A stretch of DNA of 59,482 nucleotides. Origin: Bimuria novae-zelandiae CBS 107.79. Its lineage: Eukaryota; Ascomycota; Dothideomycetes; Pleosporales; Didymosphaeriaceae. The stretch spans positions 499,116 through 558,597 of the forward strand of contig ML976671.1 in the NCBI GenBank assembly GCA_010015655.1, read 5' to 3'. Each line of letters begins with the position of its first letter. The first letter of the stretch is position 1. This document shows positions 23,277 through 30,836 of this stretch, piece by piece. The notes beneath the pieces are model-generated. The model had not been told where the DNA came from, ran no database searches, and worked only from the letters and a program-made list of their open reading frames with translations. The position numbers were made by a program, and so were the translations under genes.

Positions 23277-23703
23277 TGTTAAGATCCCAAAGGGGTAGCT
23301 GGTCCCTAAGGGACTAAGGTTGGTTCTCGGGCAGGAATACTGTAGTAGGATAAGAAAAGGTCGTAGTGATAGCTTGCGCTTGTTACTAGGGCGTTAGTAT
23401 TAAAGGTAGGTATAGTATAATTAAATTAACAAGGTTGCTTATTTAGATCCAAACGATAGATTAATAAACAGGTTAAACACACGTAGAAAAGACTTCTTCT
23501 TGCGTTCCTATATACTTCTCCTGCTCGACATGCTCGAAGCGAGCATAGCGAGCAGATGTCTTGGCTCCTGCGTCTGCTCGACTTGCTCGAGTCGAGCTCG
23601 TCGAGCAGTCACGTGATCCCCAGATACCGCGCCCCCATTGGTCACCTGTAGACCATAGGCGCCCTGGAGCCTAGCCAAGTGTCTGTACGATTGGATCTTA
23701 ACA
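23277..23703 (+). mobile_element. Solo LTR, 427 bp, target duplication GAAAG
   Basis: TGTTAAGATCCC to GGATCTTAACA, flanked by GAAAG at 23272-23276 and 23704-23708. It is the same family as the Gypsy 5' LTR but less mutated. Its second half holds GC-rich hairpins built from CTGCTCGA/TCGAGCAG words (23521-23607). The 82-codon open frame here is a by-product. Confidence 0.9.
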
Positions 23704-23803
23704 GAAAGCAACCGTGCTAGCATAGCTACGTATAGGAATAATATAGCTAAACGCATATCTTTATTAAATTAAAATAGTAGACTCTAGGACTTGTGCGTGT
23801 AAG

Positions 23804-24026
23804 TGTAATGAGGTAAGCGCCCCGCTTACTAAGCCAATACTATGTGACTTCCTCACCTGCACCAAAAGGTACGCACGAGAATACTTAAGCCAAGTATTAC
23901 TCGTATAGTATAATATATATAGGATATGCTAGGGTCAGCCACTAGCGCTAGTGTTTGATCCTAGCCTAGCCGGAACCTCTATAAGCGAGAGAAGGCCACG
24001 TGTTCGACCGTGCCTACCTCGTTACA
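23804..24026 (+). mobile_element. Solo LTR, 223 bp, target duplication GTAAG
   Basis: TGTAATGAGGTAAG to CTACCTCGTTACA, flanked by GTAAG at 23799-23803 and 24027-24031. It belongs to a third, different LTR family with a clear terminal inverted repeat (TGTAA..GAGGTA/TACCTC.TTACA). Confidence 0.9.
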
Positions 24027-24237
24027 GTAAGCATATAAAAATACTAAAATACTTTTTATTTTAATACGCGAAATAGGACACGCGTAGGAAAAAATACTTA
24101 ACTAATTAGATTTTTAAAAGGGTAGCCTTTTATACTACCTTAGAGGGAAAGTAAAGACAGACCTAGTAAAATAAATAAATACTAAGTATAAAAGTAGTAA
24201 AAGCAATAATTTAATGCGCGGCAGTAATAAAACGCGT

Positions 24238-24362
24238 AAAAATAGTAAATAAAAAAAAATTGTAAATAAAAAAAATAGTAAATAAAAAAAATAGTAAATA
24301 AAAAAATAGTAAATAAAAAAAATAGTAAATAAAAAAATAGTAAATAAAAAAAATAGTAAATA
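24238..24362. repeat. Minisatellite of about 15-16 bp, roughly 8 units
   Basis: The unit is close to ATAGTAAATAAAAAAA. It is repeated with length changes of one A and one early variant (TTGTAAAT). The strand is purine-rich and could slip in replication. Confidence 0.85.
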
Positions 24363-24549
24363 CTTTAAAAAATAGCTCTAAGATAATATATTACTAACTA
24401 CTTAAAAAAGATTTTAGATATATAAAGTTAAAAAGAATAAATATAAGGGCGATTATTTATAGGGGCTAGAAAAAGTTAGGTTACTATTATAAGCTCTAGT
24501 ATATAGTTAGCGAAAAAAGGCCCTTTAGGCGAGTGAGCCGGGCGTAATA

Positions 24550-24835
24550 AATCAATTAATTAATCGATACCGGTCACCACTATATCACTGACGGCATCTG
24601 CGTTGGGAGGCTATTCTTTATCTCCGGGGAAACGTAATGCGATGATATCATCCCGGGCCTTGATTCGTAATTGGATCATGCGATTTCACTCCAGCGCATG
24701 TCGCCATATTTTGAGGCGTAATTCTTTCGGCAGCAGTGGGAACAATGAGAAAGTAGCTTGTGTGTCGTGCGTAACATCCTCATCGAAGTTTGATGGATTT
24801 AAGGTGAGGTTGGTTCGTAGATGACATGTTGTATC
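24550..24835 (-). pseudogene. 2EXR-domain gene fragment
   Basis: Minus-strand translation shows SLFPLLPKELRLKIWRHALE followed by a stop, then NRMIQLRIKARDD and a further TAG. F-x-x-F-P-x-L-P-x-E-L-R-x-x-I-W-x-x-A is the core of the fungal 2EXR domain (function unknown, expanded in Ascomycota). The two stops (TGA after HALE, TAG after GDKE) fit CGA-to-TGA and CAG-to-TAG transitions. The rest of the gene ends where the AT-rich island begins (about 24545), so it was cut or mutated beyond recognition. Confidence 0.6.
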
Positions 24836-24839
24836 GAAC

Positions 24840-25344
24840 AAAGGGATCGTGAAGTCGATCAGCTGTACCGCTCAGGCGTAAGACGGTTTTATTGAGTTGT
24901 TGGTAGAAAGTCGTTCAGTAGCTGTGGAAAGTCTACAGCTAATTACTCTAGGGCTGTGTTTGGACAAGGATGGAGGCCACAAAGAGCTAGCGGCCTTGGG
25001 GCAGGGTGTCTTTTGTCGTCGTTATCAGCCTTGGGGCACAAGTGCACCAACATTCACATTACGTAATGCTCTTGTGACGTCAGTGGTGTTTTGTTTGACC
25101 CGAGGACGGCGTTTGGCTGACAGGCGGGCGTCGGTGGTGCAGGGAACTCGGACCCCACCCGGGTCCCAGAATAACATTCGTACGAATTAGGAAATTTCGC
25201 ATTATTCCAAAACACTGATGAGTTGAAAAGATAAGATCCTTTACGCAATCCCTATAGCGAGAATATTCGAGTCGCAACCTCACTATCTCTAGGTTGCTTT
25301 TACGCGCATTCCCCGACGTCTCTATTCCACCAAGGTTCAACGCA
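24840..25344. other. Intergenic, nothing recognised
   Basis: Normal composition. Several overlapping frames of 60-100 codons exist on both strands but none shows a domain. It precedes the ATG of the dehydrogenase pseudogene. Confidence 0.35.
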
Positions 25345-26343
25345 ATGACCGGACCATTAGGACGAAAGAGCGTGCTTGTCACAGGGTGAGTCGATGTTGA
25401 GGAGTATGGAACCCCTTCTTTCGTGGCTAAGATGAATAGGTGTACTCCAGGTGGTATTGGCTATACAGTAGCCAAAGAATTTTACCGGCGAGGATATCAT
25501 GTCATAGCAACGGCTCGAAGGCCAGAGCTACTGGAGGAATTCCGCAGGCAAGGAATGGACGCTATTGCACTTAATGTAACAGACGCCATAAGCATCTAGA
25601 CTTGTTAGCAAGAAGTTAGAAAGCTTGTTAATGGCAGATTAGATATCCTTATTAATAACGCGTGCGTCTTGAGATACTGCTATAATACGCATTCTAATTG
25701 CAATATACAGCGGACGTGGACTTACTATGCTGGTTACCGATGTAAATCTTGACAATGCCCGCAACGTCTACGAAACTAATATCTTTAGAGTAATGGCGAT
25801 GGTTCCGCTTTCGTGGATCTAATCATTCCCGCCTAAGGCCTGATAATCAACGTAGCCTCAATCTCTGCACTTATTCCGTATATTTTCGGTTAAGTGTACG
25901 CGAGTAGCAAAGCTGCGTTAGCTTCGTATTCGCGCCCTCTCCGTACTAAGCTTCGACCGTTCGGTGTTCGTGTGCAGGTTGTCATGGCTGGCATAGTTAA
26001 AAGCAACATAGGTGCTGCTTTATTATTTAAGTTACCCTAGAGCAGCTTGTACCAGTGCGCGAAGCATTTTTATGAAGCTAGGTTGGGATTTTTATAAAAG
26101 AAAACGTCTAAACCTATGTCGAGTGAGTTGTTTGCGCACAAGTTGGTGGGCAATGCCCTCTGACTAGAGGTAAATCTATTTTGGAGGAATTGGTTCGGAA
26201 GGTTAGACTGGTGTTATTACGGTGGGATGTCCTTATTGCTTCACAAGCTGTCGCTGTTCGGAGAGTGGATGCTCGATTTCCTTATGTACAGAAGTTTTGG
26301 GATGCACGAGCTGGAGACAATTGTACAAGATAGAAGACGATGA
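25345..26343 (+). pseudogene. AYR1-like short-chain dehydrogenase, inactivated
   Basis: The ATG is at 25345 and exon 1 ends at 25385 in VLVTG. An intron 25386-25439 (GTGAGT..AATAG) follows, then CTPGGIGYTVA. Joined, this gives the T-G-x-x-x-G-I-G cofactor loop and its conserved intron as in 1-acyldihydroxyacetone-phosphate reductases. Later come DILINNA (NNAG motif, last residue changed), SISALIP, and the catalytic VYASSKAAL (Y-x3-K). A C-terminal amphipathic part (LLLHKLSLFGEWMLDFLMYRSFGM) lies in a different frame and ends at the TGA 26341-26343. Stops after AISI, after TC and in IFG*VYASS, plus at least two frameshifts, kill it. Several stops fit C-to-T changes. Confidence 0.82.
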
Positions 26344-26754
26344 ACTATGAGGACTCCGTAGCACAGTGCGATCTAATATTGGAATTATATTGTTAACAAG
26401 ATGCATTAACGTGCCACTATTAAATTTACCTTATAGGATGCATCTGAGGTGGCCTAGTAAATACGTAATTGAGTTGTTTCTCGAGAGTGAACTTGTAATC
26501 TAGCGGGTCAAGGTGTCCGCCCATGTTGCTGGAAGTCGCAGCATGCGGCAGTACAACGCACTCGCGCTACATTAACAGTATAATAAACTGATTCTACGGT
26601 TAGTCTTATCTAGGACAAAACTGAATTTATTTATGTAGTAGATATGGAAACTGTTGTACAACGAACATGAACATGATATCTAAACAAGACTAGAAATGAT
26701 GGAAGGAAAAAGTTCTGCTAGATGGAATACAGAGAGACAGAAGACAAATAGCCG
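26344..26754. other. Gap between two pseudogenes
   Basis: No gene seen. The dehydrogenase (+) and the ATP-grasp pseudogene (-) converge here. Confidence 0.4.
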
Positions 26755-28307
26755 TTACGGTTGCTCTTGTTGGGGCTTCGGAAGCACAATCGCGTTGATG
26801 CTATCCGCCAGCTCTAGGCAATGCTCATGGTCAATTCCCCTAATGAGAACCGAGCCAATACTGTACTCATGTTTACCCATCTTCCCTCTCACTCACCCTA
26901 CTATCAACATGCGACCTTCTACCAATTCCTTCTTAAACGTTTTCTCGAATGAATCTCTGTTCCTAAGGACAGCGAAGAGGTTGATCAAGTAGGAATAGTT
27001 AAATCCGTGTCTTTCATGGAAATGACCCTTTAATAGTCCCATGAAATAATCTCCAGTGATGCGAACATTCAAGTCGACGATTCGTTGGCGTCCAGCAGAA
27101 TCGGTCATGACGTCACAGCCTAGAGGGCCCCAGTAACCCCTTGTGTGACGGTTCAGTATAGAGCTTGGGCCAACCACGTACGTGCGGCCCATGCACGTGA
27201 TCCACACAGTATATAGCTCCATAGAGAAGCTACTCAATCAACAACGATTGCCTCAACACTCTTTTTCGCTTTACACCTTGAGTGACAGTACGATGTGGCT
27301 TTGTTGATTATATCGCTGTATTCCTTCTTGTATCTGTCCTGGCGCTCGTAGTCAATGATACTAGCACGATAAAGGCCATCCTCATCCAAGAATTGTTCCA
27401 CAGTACAGATGAACCCTGCTCTGCCCGATTTGGTGATGAACATGGATTGGTTCTTAGTGTCACCCTCGACGTAATCCTGAATGGGAAGGCTAACATGTCG
27501 TAGGTGCTTATTTCTCGGAGTGAGACGGCGTAGCATGTGGGTAACCTCTATCTCGAACAGTTTTGTTCGCTTAGCCTTTATAGTTTCGGTCCGCATAACG
27601 AAGACGCCTTAACCTGCCAAGGATTGCGGGAACTTGACCACGAAGGGAGTGGGTCGATCTTATACTACTCCGACAATACGTCGTGCTTCGGCCTTAACTA
27701 CATCCTCGTCCAGCACATCTGCTGGGGAGAGGGTCGACTTAATTACTTAAGTTTGGAGTGTCGATAGACCAGATAACGCGAGATCGTGCTTCGACATGAG
27801 GCCGTAGTGTACGTCTTAGTTGACAATGGTGAGGTGCTCATCGAGAAAATCAAGTGGAGGGTAAGGTGAGATTTTTACTCTAGGTTTAGGTTTGAACCCA
27901 GTAGGGTTGGGAATAAAGGAGAGATTCGGACGCTGAGCTAGAATAAGGGAATTGAAGGTCCGTTGAGCGTCGGTATGCGCTGCGGGTGGCCTTTCTGTAA
28001 TTCCGTTCTGGGCGTCGGCCCTAGGAGGATCGATGTCGAACAGATACAACTGTATTGGGCCTGCCGCGAAGGCATGATTCTGTGAACCGTTGCCTAGGTA
28101 GATTCTTGCGATAAACTCGTTGTCGAGCTTCGGTAGCAGAGGGGACTGAAATGTATATTTCGAACTTTCGGGTAACGATGAAGATGCCGATCCATTCGGA
28201 GGACAAAGTGCAATAACATGTGCGACTTCGTTGGGGTCACCGCCATCTAGAGAATATAGATCATACAGAGTTCGATCTGCCTCTACGGAAGGAGTTTGAG
28301 GAGCCAT
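26755..28307 (-). pseudogene. ATP-grasp protein ('solid-state culture specific' type), RIP-like stops
   Basis: Translation starts at ATG 28307 (MAPQTPSVEADRTLYDLYS). It runs through PPLDFLDEHLTIVN, HYGLMSKHDLALSGL, the ATP-grasp loop region FVVKFPQSLAG, and a middle domain from 27596. It ends in QRIVDLNVRITG, GLLKGHF and a short tail at the TAA 26755-26757. Four TAA stops interrupt one and the same frame between 27815 and 27605 (after IVN, LQT, GVV, SLAG). A TGA and frame change occur near 27235, and a TGA replaces the expected Trp at 26891 region (GGG TGA). The motif order matches fungal ATP-grasp proteins found next to secondary-metabolite genes; the substrate is unknown. All these stops can arise by single transitions. 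Confidence 0.8.
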
Positions 28308-28654
28308 GAGGATAGATAGCAGAATGACTGATGCAGTCACTGGTGTGTCATGATGTCTGGAAAAGAGAATCTTGAATGGATTGAGCTTCGAAATGTGGGT
28401 CACGAAACTATATGGAGACTGACATCGTGTGGGAAGGTAAGCATATCGACAAGCAAGCTATATTGCTATCTGCAGAAAAGAGTGTGGAATCTATGGGCTA
28501 AAGGAAAGCGGGCGAGAGTCTGTTTACTCAGTAGTCCGCGCGCCTAGGTGGTGCCTTCCACACACACCACCTCTGACGTCAGTCACGTGGCTACATATAC
28601 TGACTTCGCGTGCTCGGTAGCGGCCTCGTAAATACCTCGAGACTCGTACCGCGG
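28308..28654. promoter_or_regulatory. Former promoter of the ATP-grasp gene and 3' flank of the next gene
   Basis: Contains GTCACGTGGC (a CACGTG E-box core) near 28583 and TACATATACT downstream. Direction and factor are inferred only. Confidence 0.3.
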
Positions 28655-29458
28655 TCAAGCCTTGCTGCTTGCGTGCAGGCTTTTCATGATGCGCGGAAGA
28701 CGTCGAGATCGATAAGCGCGTTGAGCCATCTCAGGTATGCTGGACTTCTCGAGTGTGAAAGTGTAGTATGTTAATGCCATGTTATCGAAATCGGTAAATT
28801 CGGCTTCGCGACATGCGGTCAGAATTTTTGTGAAATGGGCTGTGTTATGGGATACTGAGTCATGTGGGGTTTTCTCGGGGACCATAGGAGATGAACGCGT
28901 AGATGATAGACTGTATGCAAGCGAGGGAGAGTTTCGACGGTCGATAGAAGAGCTCAGTGACGGCCGATTCGATGTCTTGGATGAGCTTGTGCTGCTCCAA
29001 CTCCGAAGTGATGGACACTTCTCGACTCTATAACTGTGCGGGGAAGGCATGGATGTTGCCCAGGAGGACTCACTCCTCCTTTGTTGTAGAGGTGGTGGTT
29101 GAGGTAGCGACGCCGTATCAAACATGAAAGGTGAGGTGCTATTCCGATTGATTGTAACAGCAGTGAGAGCTGGATCGGCAAGCGGTGGCGCCTTCATGGC
29201 GAACATGTCTGGAGAAGGATTGCTCACTGTATCGATCGACATTTTGAACTTGATTTCGTCCCGGTGGCGTGGACATGGCCCAGTCATGGGGTTGCAGGTA
29301 CAACTCTCCGCAAATGAATACATGAATGGATTTGGATCGGGTTGGAAAGAGATCGATGCTGACAAATTGTCTAGCATTGGGTCGAGTGATGTGACTGGGA
29401 ATTGATTGGAAGGAGCATTGGAAATTGTCACCTTTATGGAGCCCGACATCCTATCCAT
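28655..29458 (-). CDS. Hypothetical Ser-rich protein, 267 aa
   Basis: The ATG at 29458 is the first in its frame after an in-frame TAG about 90 nt upstream. The frame runs to 28655 without introns. The N-terminal part has a cysteine cluster (SCTCNPMTGPCPRHR) resembling a small metal-binding or disulphide patch. The middle (residues 120-200) is low-complexity, rich in Ser/Pro/Arg, and the C-terminal 60 residues (ILTACREAEFTDFDNMALTY onward) look structured. No family was recognised. Base composition and codon use are normal and no stops interrupt it, so it is probably real despite sitting next to decayed genes. An upstream 36-codon frame (from 29552) could act as a uORF. Confidence 0.5.
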   Translation of the reverse strand: MDRMSGSIKVTISNAPSNQFPVTSLDPMLDNLSASISFQPDPNPFMYSFAESCTCNPMTGPCPRHRDEIKFKMSIDTVSNPSPDMFAMKAPPLADPALTAVTINRNSTSPFMFDTASLPQPPPLQQRRSESSWATSMPSPHSYRVEKCPSLRSWSSTSSSKTSNRPSLSSSIDRRNSPSLAYSLSSTRSSPMVPEKTPHDSVSHNTAHFTKILTACREAEFTDFDNMALTYYTFTLEKSSIPEMAQRAYRSRRLPRIMKSLHASSKA

Positions 29459-30324
29459 TGACGCCGTACAGGCGATGGTAGATCCGAGACAGAGCTCTGA
29501 TCGTTGGTCTGTTCGCGCGGGGAACTATTTGACTGTTCTTTCATTCGGCGGCCTGGCGGAAGTTAGCAACTATGAAAAAGGAATAGCATAAGCAGCTTAC
29601 GGTGGTTCTGCTGAGCGATACGATTCTGAATCTTCCTCTTCTCGTTGGCTGCAGGACTTTGTGATCTTTGATACTTTTTCTTTGGGTGTGTTTATTGCGT
29701 CTTCTGGTTACCGCGCGACATGGAAGAGTCAATTACAGAAACATCGACGAGTTCTTCAGTAATCTGTTGGTGTTGGTGTGGTGAATTTTCGTCCTTCTCA
29801 ACCGATCACATAACAGTTTGGTCGTCGAAGCGGAGTGAGAGTGTGGTATGTATCATGTCTGCACAAGAAGTGTAGCAACAGACGTCACATTTGTTCTAGA
29901 GGCTTATGAACTGATTCCCGCCCGAGACATGGCATCACATAGTGAGAGCATAGGGGCGGAGAATTGTAGGATTAGAAGTGTATGCAAGCGGAGCAGCAGT
30001 ACCGTGCCAGCAGACTCCATGGAATTGTACAAATGCGAAAAGAGTGGATTCCCGAACCGTGCCATAGGCACGCCTTGGAACATGCTCGTAATGAGTTTGA
30101 TTAGACGCATCTTGAAGTTGTATGTTTCCCCACTGCCCCAGGTCGTGGGCTTAGCGCGGCTCAGCCATCACTCCGTGCAGCCGCAGATCGAGGACGTGCG
30201 AATGTGTCACAAACGCAGCGGTGCCTCAGACATTCAAGTATTGTTTGTCTCAATTCAATATTAACCCCTGTACATTTGCCGTGACAGCATTACAAAAGGT
30301 GAAAACACATGCTCTAAGCAGAAG
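29459..30324. other. Intergenic, no convincing gene
   Basis: Frames up to 138 codons (29848-30264, +) lack any domain or codon signal. I see no RNA gene. Confidence 0.35.
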
Positions 30325-30642
30325 CTACAGCATCTTTCCCGACTCCCACCCAGCAAGGAAGTTAGCTGCAACACCGTGCACCGCTCTACCAACACTCACA
30401 CAAGAAAAACTCTCAGCAAAATGCATACTAATCTGCCGTCCGACAAAAGCTACCAACTGCTTAACAAGCCCAACAATGCCATATCCTACCCATACCGCGT
30501 AAATAGAACAGCAAATAAGCCTTAAAAAGCGACGACGTGCCATGCTCCACACCTCGTACCCGTCATTGAATGCCATGATATCCCTCTTCAGACCTAGATA
30601 TACCCATGACGCCTGTCCCGCAAAAACCATGCAGAGCCCCAT
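30325..30642 (-). CDS. Possible small membrane protein, 105 aa
   Basis: The frame starts MGLCMVFAGQASWVYLGL and holds two hydrophobic segments: the start and LICCSIYAVWVGYGIVGLVKQL. It lies right after the Rsc4-like gene on the same strand, overlapping the end of a stop-free extension of that gene. No family was recognised. It could be a separate small gene with an unseen first exon or chance. Confidence 0.25.
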   Translation of the reverse strand: MGLCMVFAGQASWVYLGLKRDIMAFNDGYEVWSMARRRFLRLICCSIYAVWVGYGIVGLVKQLVAFVGRQISMHFAESFSCVSVGRAVHGVAANFLAGWESGKML

Positions 30643-30836
30643 CAATAGGACGCGACCGAGCCCAAATCACTCCAATCCGAGCTGGGCGCCAACCGCTTCT
30701 CCTTGCCCCTCGTCTTCGGCCTCCTGTCTTCGCTGAACTCGTCCACCCAAGAGCACTCTTCCTCCCTTTCGCGCTTACACTTCGGCACCAAAACTCCAAT
30801 ACTTTCGACTTCTTCCGCAATCTCCTCGTCCTTAGC

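Larger units (their letters stand above)
5960..24545. repeat. AT-rich RIP island of nested, inactivated retrotransposons
   Basis: From about 5960 to 24545 the sequence becomes AT-rich, dominated by TA-containing words (TTAA, CTAA, TTAG, ATAA), with almost no open frame above 60 codons on either strand. The recognisable retroelement proteins are filled with TAA/TAG stops. This is the signature of repeat-induced point mutation, a fungal genome defence that turns CpA into TpA in duplicated DNA. GC returns abruptly at both edges. Some blocks inside (the 386-bp LTRs, 13795-14015, 23500-23700) keep near-normal GC. Confidence 0.9.

Noticed and set aside
23508..23756. 82-codon minus-strand frame
   Set aside because: Lies within a solo LTR and its GC-rich hairpins.
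24238..24362. CRISPR-like array
   Set aside because: Units are contiguous and A-rich, without spacers; CRISPR is also not expected in a fungus.
5996..24545. Centromere or other functional AT-rich chromosome element
   Set aside because: The AT-rich DNA resolves into identifiable retroelements with LTRs and target duplications, so no special element is needed to explain it.
24550..24835. 73-codon plus-strand frame at 24603-24824 as a gene
   Set aside because: The opposite strand carries a recognisable 2EXR domain; the plus frame is its shadow.
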